64,000 nucleotides of DNA from the NCBI RefSeq assembly GCF_027257975.1, contig NZ_JANZKX010000002.1:62001-126000 (forward strand), in the 5' to 3' direction. Positions 56,400 to 64,000 of this stretch are shown here, one piece after another; position 1 is the first letter of the stretch, and the number at the start of each line of letters is the position of its first letter. The position numbers and the translations under genes are program-made. The DNA is from Pelomonas sp. BJYL3 (GTDB lineage Bacteria; Pseudomonadota; Gammaproteobacteria; Burkholderiales; Burkholderiaceae_C). A model generated the notes under the pieces. It ran no database searches, was not told where the DNA came from, and saw nothing but the letters and a program-made list of their open reading frames with translations.

Positions 56400-56435
56400 G
56401 CGTCTGCCGCTTCAGCAGGGCCGGGCCCGCGGACC

Positions 56436-56861
56436 TCAGTCCCGCGGCCGCCAGACCTTCAGCAGGGTGTGCCGGGTGAAGCCGGGCACGAAGTCGTGGA
56501 CGTGGGCGATGCAGGCATAGCCCAGGTGCTCGTAGATCGCCGCGGCTTCGTCGAGCAAGGTCTCGACCAGGGCGTCCCGGCAGCCGCGCCGCAGGGCCTG
56601 GGCTTCCAGGCGGCGCAGGGTGTCCCCGCCCAGGCCCTCACCGCGGCGGTCCGGGTGGACCCACAGGTAGTCGATGTAGAGCCGCTCGAACTCGGTGCGG
56701 CCGCAGGCACCGGCCAGCAGGGTGCCGTCCTCGTCATGGACGGCGCAGGCGATGTCCCGGGCATCGCTGCCCTGGGCCTGCTGCCGGCCGTGCAGGATCA
56801 CGCCCTCGCGCAGGGCCTGCAGGTCTGCTGCGGGCACCGCCTCGTCGCTGCTCCAGTGCAT
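56436..56861 (-). CDS. GNAT-family N-acetyltransferase
   Basis: A 141-residue protein with the short GNAT form: RLYIDYLWVHPDRRGEGLGGDTLRRLEAQALRRG (acetyl-CoA loop R-G-E-G-L-G) and the late AAIYEHLGYACIAHVHDF. The C-terminal sequence resembles small-molecule acetyltransferases of the YjdJ/ElaA kind. The substrate is unknown. It ends 36 bp from the convergent OmpA paralogue and starts 11 bp after the end of argC, so it may be the second gene of an argC operon. Confidence 0.85.
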   Translation of the reverse strand: MHWSSDEAVPAADLQALREGVILHGRQQAQGSDARDIACAVHDEDGTLLAGACGRTEFERLYIDYLWVHPDRRGEGLGGDTLRRLEAQALRRGCRDALVETLLDEAAAIYEHLGYACIAHVHDFVPGFTRHTLLKVWRPRD

Positions 56862-56872
56862 GGAGGGCGGGC

Positions 56873-57817
56873 TCAGACCAGGCCGAGGGTCTCGTCCACG
56901 CCCAGGTGCACGTTCATGCTCTGCACCGCGGCGCCGCTGGCGCCCTTGCCCAGGTTGTCCAGGCGGGCCATGACGAGGATTTGGGTGTCACTGCCGAAGA
57001 CGAAGAGGTCCACGCGGTTCGTGTCATTGCAGGCCTGCACGTCGAAGAAGCCGCTGGCCAGGGTGTCGGCATCGCGCAGAGGCATCACGCGGATGAAGCG
57101 CTCACCCTCGTAGTGCGCGGCCAGGGCCTCGCGCACCTGCTCGGGGCTGGTGCCCGCACGCAGCTGCTGCAGGTGCAGGGGCACGGTGACGGCCAGGCCC
57201 TTGTAGAAATCGGCCACGATGGGCATGAACACGGGCGCCGTCTTCAGGCCGGTGTGCGCCATCATCTCGGGCAGGTGCTTGTGGGCCAGGCCCAGGGCAT
57301 AGGGGCGCGGCGACTTCAGCTGGGCATTCCCGCCGGCCTCGTACTCCGCGATCATGCCCTTGCCGCCGCCGGAATAACCGGTAATGGAGGTGGCCGAGAT
57401 CAGGGCCTCGGGCGCCAGCAGGCCGGCATCCACCAGGGGGCGCACGGCCAGGATGAAGGCGCTGGCGTGGCAGCCCGGGTTGGCGATGCGCTTGGCACCG
57501 CGGATGGCCTCGCGCTGGCCCCTGCACAGCTCCGGCAGGCCGAAGGTCCAGCCCGGCACGGTGCGGTGGGCGGTGCTGGCGTCGATCAGGCAGGTGTTGG
57601 GGTTGCTGATCATGGCCGCGGCCTCGCGGGAGGCGGCATCCGGCAGGCACAGGAAGGCCACGTCGGCGGCGTTGAGCAGGCGGGCACGCTCGGCGGCGTC
57701 CTTGCGCTTGTCGGCGTCAATGCGCAGCACCTCGATGTCGCTGCGCTGGGCCAGGTACTCATGGATGCGCAGGCCCGTGGTGCCCTCCTGTCCATCCACA
57801 AACACGGTGTACGTCAT
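56873..57817 (-). CDS. argC: N-acetyl-γ-glutamyl-phosphate reductase (type 2)
   Basis: A 314-residue enzyme for the third step of arginine synthesis, of the short type-2 form. N-terminal [19 protein letters not shown], the catalytic Cys in [14 protein letters not shown] and [17 protein letters not shown] are clear signatures. GGAG lies five bases before the ATG at 57817. It is probably co-transcribed with the downstream acetyltransferase gene. Confidence 0.95.
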   Translation of the reverse strand: MTYTVFVDGQEGTTGLRIHEYLAQRSDIEVLRIDADKRKDAAERARLLNAADVAFLCLPDAASREAAAMISNPNTCLIDASTAHRTVPGWTFGLPELCRGQREAIRGAKRIANPGCHASAFILAVRPLVDAGLLAPEALISATSITGYSGGGKGMIAEYEAGGNAQLKSPRPYALGLAHKHLPEMMAHTGLKTAPVFMPIVADFYKGLAVTVPLHLQQLRAGTSPEQVREALAAHYEGERFIRVMPLRDADTLASGFFDVQACNDTNRVDLFVFGSDTQILVMARLDNLGKGASGAAVQSMNVHLGVDETLGLV

Positions 57818-57911
57818 GAGATCTCCAGCACAATCAATGGGAACAATACGACAGCATAAGGGATGACCCGGCCCCCCGGCTGTGCAGGGCGGGCCCCATC
57901 CTTCGCCCCTG

Positions 57912-58490
57912 ATGATGCCTCTGCCCTCCTGTGACACGCCCCCACCCGTCTACCTGCTGCCCGGCTGGCTCAATTCCGATCCTGAGCACTGGCAGAGCCG
58001 CTGGGAGCGGCAGCTGGGCCATGTCCGCATCGAGCAGGCCGACTGGGATTGGCCGCGCCGCGGCGACTGGATGGCGCGGCTGGACGAGGTGCTGCTGACC
58101 GACCCGCGCCTGGCGCAGACACCCGCCGTGCTCGTGGCCCACAGCCTGGGCTGCCAGCTGGTGGCGGCCTGGGCCGCGCATTCGCAGCACACCGGCCGCG
58201 TGCGCGGCGCCCTGCTGGTGGCGCCGCCCGACACCGAGCGCGAGGACATGCCGCCCCAGCTGCACAACTGGCGGCCCATCCGCCGCCCTCGCCTGCCCTT
58301 CCCGGCCATTGCCGTGGTCTCGTCCGACGACCCCTACTGCGCGCCCGAGCGGGCCGGCCAGATGGCCGCCGACTGGGGCGCCCGCCTGGTGATGGCGGGA
58401 CCGCGCGGCCATCTCAACACCGAAAGCGGCCTGGGCGACTGGCCCGAGGGCCAGGCTCTGCTGGCGACGCTGTGCGGCGAGACGCGCTGA
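57912..58490 (+). CDS. RBBP9/YdeN-family alpha/beta hydrolase
   Basis: A protein of about 192 residues. [25 protein letters not shown] at the start, the nucleophile elbow in [14 protein letters not shown], Asp in SSDDPYC and His in GPRGHLN fit the short serine-hydrolase family containing RBBP9 and YdeN. The substrate is unknown. The two adjacent ATGs at 57912 and 57915 lack a ribosome-binding site; a GTG at 57882 is possible. It is divergent from argC. Confidence 0.85.
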   Translation: MMPLPSCDTPPPVYLLPGWLNSDPEHWQSRWERQLGHVRIEQADWDWPRRGDWMARLDEVLLTDPRLAQTPAVLVAHSLGCQLVAAWAAHSQHTGRVRGALLVAPPDTEREDMPPQLHNWRPIRRPRLPFPAIAVVSSDDPYCAPERAGQMAADWGARLVMAGPRGHLNTESGLGDWPEGQALLATLCGETR

Positions 58491-58517
58491 GACGCTCTGA
58501 GAGAGGCCCGGCCGCGC

Positions 58518-58877
58518 TCAGCCCTCGCGCTCCGCCCAGACCCAGCCGCTGACCCCGGCGCTGAGGCCCAGCACGCAGGCCAGGACGACGCCCAGCGCCG
58601 GCGTGAGCAGGCCTGCCGCTCCACCGGCCAGGGCCTGGGGCAGCAGGCCCGTGCCGGCCAGCTGCCAGACCAGCAGACCGCCGCCCAGCCCCGCCCCCCA
58701 CAAGGGCGCCTTCGAGCGCCGACGGTAGCGCCCGGGGTCGGGCAGGCGCTGCATCAGCGCCGCGCTGAAACCGTCGTCCGGCACCGGGTCGAGCCGGGCC
58801 TGGGCCAGCCAGGCGTCCAGCACGGCGTCGTCGTCCGGATCCGAAGGCCCCAGGGTCTCGTGATTCAACTCGCTCAT
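58518..58877 (-). CDS. Probable anti-sigma factor (membrane protein)
   Basis: A 119-residue protein. The N-terminal cytoplasmic part (residues 1-50, acidic: DPDDDAVLDAWLAQARLDPVPDDGFSAALMQRL) is followed by two hydrophobic segments (LWGAGLGGGLLVWQLAGTGLL and LGVVLACVLGLSAGVSGWVWA). It overlaps the sigma-factor gene by four bases (ATGA), the normal coupling of ECF sigma/anti-sigma pairs. It has no Zn-binding HxxxCxxC motif. The call rests on context and topology. Confidence 0.7.
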   Translation of the reverse strand: MSELNHETLGPSDPDDDAVLDAWLAQARLDPVPDDGFSAALMQRLPDPGRYRRRSKAPLWGAGLGGGLLVWQLAGTGLLPQALAGGAAGLLTPALGVVLACVLGLSAGVSGWVWAEREG

Positions 58878-59437
58878 GGCGTCGTCTCCTTCCAGTCCTG
58901 CAACCAGCTTCGCAGACGCTGCTTGCCTCGTTGCACATGCGACTTCAGCGTGCCCAGGGGCAGTCCCATCACCTGGGCGGCCTCCTCGTGGCTCAGGCCC
59001 AGCTCGGCGCAATGCATCAGGGCCTGGCGCTCCGGGCGGGGCAGGCGCTCCAGGGCCTGCTGCAGGTCCAGGCGCAGGGCCGGCGAGGGGCCGAGGTCGG
59101 CACCAGCCGCGCCTTCCAGGTCCGCGTCGTCCTCCAGGGGGAGGTGGCGCTTGCGACGCGACTCCAGGAACACGGTGTAGGCCAGGCGGAACAGCCAGGT
59201 CGCGAAGCGGGCCTCGCCGCGGTACTGGTCCAGCTTGCGCCACAGACGCAGGAAGACCTCCTGCGCCAGCTCGTCCGCCTGGGCGGCGTCGCCGTGAAGC
59301 AGGCGGCGCAGCTGGGCCCGGACCAGGCCCTGGTGGCGCCGCAGCAGCTGCTCGAAGGCCTGTGCCTCACCGGTGTCCAGCACCCGCCGCACGAGGAGCC
59401 GGTCCAGCCGGTCCTCCGGGTCGAGGGGCTCAGCCAT
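58874..59437 (-). CDS. ECF-type RNA polymerase sigma factor
   Basis: A 187-residue sigma-70 family factor with only regions 2 and 4. Region 2: LAQEVFLRLWRKLDQYRGEARFATWLFRLAYT; region 4: LERLPRPERQALMHCAELGLSHEEAAQVMGLPLGTLKSHVQRGKQRLR. It would direct transcription of an envelope-stress or similar regulon. The start overlaps the preceding DUF6249-like gene by eight bases and its end overlaps the anti-sigma gene by four, so the three form one operon. Confidence 0.92.
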   Translation of the reverse strand: MAEPLDPEDRLDRLLVRRVLDTGEAQAFEQLLRRHQGLVRAQLRRLLHGDAAQADELAQEVFLRLWRKLDQYRGEARFATWLFRLAYTVFLESRRKRHLPLEDDADLEGAAGADLGPSPALRLDLQQALERLPRPERQALMHCAELGLSHEEAAQVMGLPLGTLKSHVQRGKQRLRSWLQDWKETTP

Positions 59438-59831
59438 CGGCCCGCTGGCCGCGCTGGCCCAGCCACCAGCTGGCCAGGTAGCCCAGGCCCACCATCAGCG
59501 GCAGGCAGGCCAGGCCCCACAACTCGCCCAGGCGATGCCCCTCGCTGTACTCCAGCGGCAGCAGCTGCAGGCTCAGCCAGATGCCCACGGCCGCGCTGAC
59601 CAGCACCAGGCCGCGGCGGCGGTCCGCCTCGGTCGGCGTGGGCTCCTTCAGCAGCTCCGGCGGCAGCACCTGATGGCGGTCGGCCAGGTCCAGCAGGAAG
59701 CGGTAGCGCTGTTCCTTCTGGCGGGTCTGGTGGCGCATCAGGCGCAGCAGCACCATCACCGGGCCGATGATGGCGACCAGCGTCACCACGATCATTCCCA
59801 GGCCTACAAACAGCTCGTTCACGTTGTCCAT
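59430..59831 (-). CDS. Two-segment membrane protein (DUF6249-like) heading the sigma operon
   Basis: A 133-residue protein with an N-terminal hydrophobic helix (GLGMIVVTLVAIIGPVMVLLRL), a basic cytoplasmic stretch (RHQTRQKEQRYRFLLDLADRH) and a C-terminal hydrophobic pair (LVLVSAAVGIWLSLQLLPL and LWGLACLPLMVGLGYLASWWL). This order matches the small DUF6249-type proteins often found before ECF sigma genes. Its C-terminal end overlaps the sigma start by eight bases. A role as signal or modulator is possible but unproved. Confidence 0.7.
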   Translation of the reverse strand: MDNVNELFVGLGMIVVTLVAIIGPVMVLLRLMRHQTRQKEQRYRFLLDLADRHQVLPPELLKEPTPTEADRRRGLVLVSAAVGIWLSLQLLPLEYSEGHRLGELWGLACLPLMVGLGYLASWWLGQRGQRADG

Positions 59832-59891
59832 CGTCGTAATCCTTCGTCATGACGGGGTCAGGCCGCTTCCGGCCGGGCCGCGGTGCGGGGC

Positions 59892-60965
59892 TCAGAGGCC
59901 CAGCAGTTTCGATACTTCGTCCAGTTCGCCCAGGATCTCTTCCCGCTCGCCTGGCATGGCGCTCGGTGCCTTGGCCTGCACCAGGTCCTTCAGCGCCCGG
60001 CCATAGGCCACGCGTCGCGCCTCTGGGGCCTTGACGCGCTCGTCGGGCTGGACGCCGTGCCCTTCCCAGTTGCCACCCGTGACCGGGCTCACCGAGCGCG
60101 CCAGCGAAACCCACAGGCGGAAGTGCGGATGCACAGTGCGGAAGGCGCCGGGATTGGCTCCGCCGCCGCTGGGTTCGCCGACCACCGTGGCGCGGCCGGC
60201 CTGCTGCAGGTCGTAGGCCAGGTGCTCGCCGGCCGAGAAGGTCTTGCTGCTGGTGAGCAGGTACAGCGGGACTCGGCTCAGGTCCGGCCCCGGCAGGCCG
60301 GCCTGCGTCTTCAGGGCTTCGCTGGAAGCATCACGGGCACGGACCATGGAACTCAGGGCTGTCTGCGGCGGCAGGAGGTGGCTGGCCAGCCATTGCACCA
60401 TGTCCGGGCTGCCGCCGCGGTTGCGGCGAAGGTCCAGGATCAGGGCATCGCTCTGCGCCAGCACCTGCAAGGCGGCCGCCATCGTGGGCGCGCAGGCCTC
60501 GGGCGGGGCCATGGCATCCACGCGCAGGTAGCCGATATTGCCGGGATAGTGCTCCACGCGCTCCACACCACAGTTCAGGTGGCGCATCACCTCGGGGGGT
60601 GGGCCCGAGGGGCCCTCCTCGGCCGCGTCAGCGTCCAGCGGCAAGGCCTCGGGGCTGTAGACCAGGCGGGCATGGGCATCGTTGAGCTGATCCTGCAGCA
60701 GGCGGGTCCAGGCCTCGGCCAGGACCGGGCCTGGCAAGGCCCCGGCCTGCGGCTTCAGGGCTGCCAGCGCGGCGGGGACCCGGGTCAGGTCGTGATAGTC
60801 CCGGTTCAGGCGCAGGCCGATCTGCTGGCCCAGGGCCGCCTGTTCCGCAGGTGGCAGGACCAGGGGAGAGCCGACGCCTGGCGCGGCCATGCTCAGCGGG
60901 CTCAGCATCAGGGCGGCCGCCAGGGCCAGGCCTTGTGTCTGCCGTTTCATCTGGGGTGTCGACAT
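59892..60965 (-). CDS. S41-family C-terminal processing peptidase-like protein
   Basis: A 357-residue precursor with a signal peptide (LALAAALMLSPLSMAAP). The core DALILDLRRNRGGSPDMVQWLASHL, TSSKTFSAGEHLAYDL (catalytic Ser in the SKTFSAGE region) and VVGEPSGGGAN are S41 signatures. There is no PDZ domain, so it belongs to the short, periplasmic, tail-specific-protease-like group. GGAG lies about eight bases before the ATG at 60965; an ATG five codons later is possible. It is divergent from parB. Confidence 0.85.
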   Translation of the reverse strand: MSTPQMKRQTQGLALAAALMLSPLSMAAPGVGSPLVLPPAEQAALGQQIGLRLNRDYHDLTRVPAALAALKPQAGALPGPVLAEAWTRLLQDQLNDAHARLVYSPEALPLDADAAEEGPSGPPPEVMRHLNCGVERVEHYPGNIGYLRVDAMAPPEACAPTMAAALQVLAQSDALILDLRRNRGGSPDMVQWLASHLLPPQTALSSMVRARDASSEALKTQAGLPGPDLSRVPLYLLTSSKTFSAGEHLAYDLQQAGRATVVGEPSGGGANPGAFRTVHPHFRLWVSLARSVSPVTGGNWEGHGVQPDERVKAPEARRVAYGRALKDLVQAKAPSAMPGEREEILGELDEVSKLLGL

Positions 60966-61110
60966 GCAAGCGCTCCTCGTTTCAGGACCCCGCCACATGG
61001 AGGTCTCTTCTGCTTGGATGCAGGGAGCGCCGATCTGGATGCAGGTCGCCTGAAAAAATCCTCCGGCGCTGCGCGCAGGGGCGCAACGGCACTTTGCGAC
61101 AATCCACCCC

Positions 61111-62022
61111 ATGGTCACGAAAAAACCCAAGGGGCTCGGCATGGGCCTGGAGGCCCTGCTGGGCCCCAAAGTCTCTGAAACGCCCGCCGCGCGCGAAGGC
61201 GAGCCCAGCACACTGCGCCTGGAGCAGATGCAGGCCGGCAAATACCAGCCCCGCACGCGCATGGACGAGGGCTCGCTCTACGAGCTGGCCGAGAGCATCA
61301 AGGGCCAGGGCATCATGCAGCCCATCCTGGTCCGCCCCATTGGTGCCGACGCTTCCAAGGACGGCGTGGCCCGCTACGAGATCATCGCCGGCGAGCGCCG
61401 CTTCCGTGCCGCCAAGCTGGCCGGCCTGCGCGATGTGCCGGTGCTGGTCAAGGCTGTGCCGGATGAAGCCGCGGCGGCCATGGCCCTCATCGAGAACATC
61501 CAGCGCGAGGACCTCAACCCGCTGGAAGAGGCCCAGGGCCTGAAACGCCTCACGGACGAGTTTGGGCTCACTCACGAGCAGGCTGCACAGGCCGTGGGCC
61601 GCTCGCGCAGCGCCGCCAGCAACCTGCTGCGCCTGCTGAACCTGGCCGAGCCGGTGCAGGCCATGCTGATGGCGGGTGACCTCGACATGGGCCATGCCCG
61701 CGCCCTGCTGGCCCTGGACGGCGCCCATCAGATCACCAGCGCGACTGAAATCGCCGCCAAGAAGCTGAGCGTGCGCGAGGCCGAGAAGCTGGTGCAGCGC
61801 CACCAGGGCGCCGGCCGCCAGGCACCGCTGCTGCGCGTCAAGGGCGACAAGAGTCGCGACGTGCTGCGCCTGGAGGAAGAGCTGTCCGATCTGCTGACCG
61901 CACAGGTGGAGATCCGCGTGAAGAAGAAGACGCGGCGCGGCGAGTCCGGCGAGATCGCCATCCAGTTCAGCTCGCTGGACGAGCTCAACGGCCTGATCGA
62001 GCGCCTGCGCGGGCCTCAGTGA
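61111..62022 (+). CDS. parB: Chromosome-partitioning protein ParB
   Basis: A 303-residue CTP-dependent DNA clamp that loads at parS. N-terminal KPKGLGMGLEALLG (the ParA-contact peptide), then the ParB/Srx domain (QPRTRMDEGSLYELAESIKGQGIMQPILVRP, GERRFRAAKLAGL, ENIQREDLNPLEEAQG), the HTH (LTHEQAAQAVGRSRSAASNLLRLL) and the C-terminal dimerisation region. All are typical of chromosomal ParB. It is separated from parA by ten genes. A good terminator follows at 62068. Confidence 0.97.
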   Translation: MVTKKPKGLGMGLEALLGPKVSETPAAREGEPSTLRLEQMQAGKYQPRTRMDEGSLYELAESIKGQGIMQPILVRPIGADASKDGVARYEIIAGERRFRAAKLAGLRDVPVLVKAVPDEAAAAMALIENIQREDLNPLEEAQGLKRLTDEFGLTHEQAAQAVGRSRSAASNLLRLLNLAEPVQAMLMAGDLDMGHARALLALDGAHQITSATEIAAKKLSVREAEKLVQRHQGAGRQAPLLRVKGDKSRDVLRLEEELSDLLTAQVEIRVKKKTRRGESGEIAIQFSSLDELNGLIERLRGPQ

Positions 62023-62067
62023 AGCCTTTGTGAGTCCGCGCCGCGCCTGACACGCGTCCACGCTCCC

Positions 62068-62098
62068 AAAGCCGTGCCCTGTGCACGGCTTTTTTTCA
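62068..62098 (+). terminator. Intrinsic terminator of parB
   Basis: AAAGCCGTGC and GCACGGCTTT form a 10-bp stem around a 5-nt loop, followed by four further T residues. Confidence 0.9.
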
Positions 62099-62479
62099 CG
62101 CCTTTCGACACCGGATTCCCTGCCCGCGCATCATGCAGGGGTCTATGCTGTAAACGCGCCCCCGCAGGACAGCGTTGCGAAGTCATCGTGAAAGGACTAC
62201 AAGTGAAGCCATGAGGGGTCAGGTCTTGTGTCCTTCCTTGCCGCGACAAGCGGCGTAGGATGGGAACCGGCCCCTGATTGCAGCAGACAGGCCTCGAGAA
62301 GTCGCCCCGCACGGGCCTTTTTCGAGGACTGCCGGATCCCCCGCTGCACGACGCTGCTGACCAGCGCTGATGCTCGGAAAGCTCTGATGACGCCTTGCCC
62401 CAGGACGTCACCAGAACTTCCCGGACGATGCCGGATGTCATATGCCCGGCATCGCCTCCAACGAACACAGGAGGTCAGC
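62099..62479. other. 381-bp intergenic region before prkA
   Basis: No gene is evident. It contains one REP-like 13-mer (reverse orientation) and a dyad, GATGCCGG at 62427-62434 and CCGGCATC at 62446-62453, located about 27-53 bases before the prkA start, which could form a hairpin in the 5' leader. A promoter was not identified. Confidence 0.5.
62216..62228 (-). repeat. REP-like 13-mer, copy 10 (intergenic)
   Basis: Exact reverse complement, GGGTCAGGTCTTG, in the parB-prkA spacer. Confidence 0.75.
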
Positions 62480-64000
62480 ATGGACGTGATCAGCAACTAC
62501 ACCGCACGCTACGAGCGCAGCCGGATCGAAGAGCTCTCGCTCGAAGAGTACCTGGCCGAGTGCAAGCGCAATCCCCTCGCCTACGCCACCGCCGCGGAGC
62601 GCATGCTCAAGGCCATCGGCGAACCGCAGATGGTGGACACGCGCAACGACCCACGGCTCTCGCGCATCTTCGCCAACAAGACCATCAAGCTCTATCCCGC
62701 CTTCGCCGAGTTCTACGGCATGGAGGAAGCCATCGAGCAGGTCGTCAGCTACTTCCGCCACGCCGCACAGGGCCTGGAGGAAAAGAAGCAGATCCTCTAC
62801 CTGCTGGGCCCGGTGGGCGGCGGCAAGAGCTCCATCGCCGAGCGGCTCAAGCAGCTGATGGAGCAGGTGCCCTTCTACGCGCTGAAGGACTCGCCGGTGA
62901 ACGAATCGCCGCTGGGCCTCTTCGACCCGGTGGAGGACGGCCCGCTGCTCGAGAAGGAGTTCGGCATCCCCAGCCGCTACCTCAACCGCATCCTCTCGCC
63001 CTGGGCCGTCAAGCGCCTGGACGAGTTCGGCGGCGACATCCGCAAGTTCCGCGTGATCAAGCGCTACCCCAGCGTGCTCAAGCAGATCGGCGTGGCCAAG
63101 ACCGAGCCGGGTGACGAGAACAACCAGGACATCTCCAGCCTGGTGGGCAAGGTCGACATCCGCAAGCTCGAGACCTACGCGCAGGACGACCCCGATGCCT
63201 ACAGCTACAGCGGCGGCCTGTGCCTGGCCAACCAGGGCCTGCTGGAGTTCGTGGAGATGTTCAAGGCGCCCATCAAGGTGCTGCACCCGCTGCTGACCGC
63301 CACGCAGGAAGGCAACTTCAAGGGCACCGAAGGCTTCGGTGCCATCCCCTTCGACGGCATCGTGCTGGCGCACAGCAACGAGAGCGAGTGGAAGACCTTC
63401 CGCAACAACAAGAACAACGAGGCCTTCCTCGACCGCATCTACATCGTCAAGGTGCCCTACTGCCTGCGTGTCAGCGAGGAGATGAAGATCTACGAGAAGC
63501 TGATCCGTGGCTCCTCGCTCGCCGAGGCCAAGTGCGCCCCGGGCACGCTGAAGATGATGGCGCAGTTCGCGGTGCTGACCCGGCTGAAGGAGCCGGAGAA
63601 CTCGACGCTCTATTCCAAGATGCAGGTCTACGACGGCGACAACCTCAAGGACACCGACCCGCGCGCCAAGAGCCTGCAGGAGTACCGCGACTACGCCGGC
63701 GTGGACGAGGGCATGAACGGCATCAGCACGCGCTTTGCCTACAAGATCCTTTCCAAGGTCTTCAACTTCGACCCCAGCGAGGTCGCGGCCAATCCGGTGC
63801 ACCTGATGTACGTGCTGGAGCAGCAGATCGAGCGCGAGCAGTTCTCGGGCGAGCTGGAGCAGAAGTACGTCGGCTTCATCAAGGAGGCGCTGGCGCCGCG
63901 CTATGCGGAGTTCATCGGCAAGGAGATACAGACGGCCTACCTGGAGAGCTATTCCGAGTACGGTCAGAACATCTTCGACCGCTACGTCACCTACGCCGAC
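62480..64000 (+). CDS. prkA: PrkA-family serine protein kinase (YeaG type), C-terminus beyond the window
   Basis: The frame stays open for 507 codons to the right edge. N-terminal IEELSLEEYLAECKRNPLAYATAAERML, the P-loop LLGPVGGGKSSIAERLK (about residues 110-126), GGLCLANQGLLEFVEMFKAPIKVLHPLLTATQEGN and LAHSNESEW are PrkA/YeaG signatures: an AAA-type domain fused to a kinase-like region. In enterobacteria yeaG is linked to nitrogen and general stress and lies next to yeaH and a SpoVR gene; those would be expected past the edge. AGGAGG lies six bases before the ATG. Confidence 0.95.
   Translation, partial: MDVISNYTARYERSRIEELSLEEYLAECKRNPLAYATAAERMLKAIGEPQMVDTRNDPRLSRIFANKTIKLYPAFAEFYGMEEAIEQVVSYFRHAAQGLEEKKQILYLLGPVGGGKSSIAERLKQLMEQVPFYALKDSPVNESPLGLFDPVEDGPLLEKEFGIPSRYLNRILSPWAVKRLDEFGGDIRKFRVIKRYPSVLKQIGVAKTEPGDENNQDISSLVGKVDIRKLETYAQDDPDAYSYSGGLCLANQGLLEFVEMFKAPIKVLHPLLTATQEGNFKGTEGFGAIPFDGIVLAHSNESEWKTFRNNKNNEAFLDRIYIVKVPYCLRVSEEMKIYEKLIRGSSLAEAKCAPGTLKMMAQFAVLTRLKEPENSTLYSKMQVYDGDNLKDTDPRAKSLQEYRDYAGVDEGMNGISTRFAYKILSKVFNFDPSEVAANPVHLMYVLEQQIEREQFSGELEQKYVGFIKEALAPRYAEFIGKEIQTAYLESYSEYGQNIFDRYVTYAD

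Overview
The window is about 70% G+C chromosomal DNA from what looks like a betaproteobacterium of the order Burkholderiales, most plausibly a Roseateles/Mitsuaria/Pelomonas-like member of the Rubrivivax-Leptothrix group. The inference rests on base composition, on the mnmG-rsmG-parA order with canonical chromosomal parS sites (so the right part probably lies near the replication origin), on the MocR/DUF2917 pair, on the putA/Lrp pair, and on several small families typical of that group. No rRNA, tRNA, phage, transposase gene or CRISPR array was seen.

Layout. 0-9 kb: a truncated PHP-type lipoprotein, an Aer-like chemoreceptor behind an FNR-like palindrome, a MocR regulator divergent from a DUF2917 gene, prfC and a small outer-membrane barrel. 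9-23 kb: metabolic and housekeeping genes (ubiA, ubiC, proC, bifunctional putA with a divergent Lrp regulator, an iodotyrosine-deiodinase-like flavoprotein) and two orphan periplasmic solute-binding proteins. 23.4-27.9 kb: an accessory stretch with two head-to-tail two-gene modules (secreted Gly-rich Cys protein plus membrane-anchored protein) and a 341-bp direct repeat that carries a truncated third start of the secreted gene. 27.8-45.5 kb: a c-di-GMP phosphodiesterase, fadH, a DUF4397 lipoprotein, a transporter, a putative PD-(D/E)XK protein, cytochrome b561 with a QseBC-like two-component pair, a periplasmic thioredoxin, a GST and a peptidase/NatAB export operon. 45.5-47.7 kb: the most unusual locus, a LuxR-type regulator followed by a 66-residue double-glycine-leader peptide whose core is four copies of DPSPKGTW, then a stand-alone C39-like domain without catalytic residues. 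47.7-64 kb: a MerR/YkgJ pair, an epimerase, mnmG-rsmG-parA, about 7.8 kb of unrelated genes (two OmpA/DUF4892 paralogues, argC, an ECF sigma/anti-sigma group, an S41 peptidase), then parB and the start of prkA, which runs off the right edge.

Two features cut across the window. A 13-mer, CAAGACCTGACCC, occurs ten times, in spacers and inside coding sequences, far more than chance allows; it behaves like a dispersed REP-type element. The LuxR-peptide-C39-like locus looks like a quorum-controlled, leader-directed repeat peptide system that I do not recognise as a described family.

Limits. All calls are from reading the sequence; no database search was run. Family names are from recollection of motifs, and start codons were chosen from visible ribosome-binding sites.
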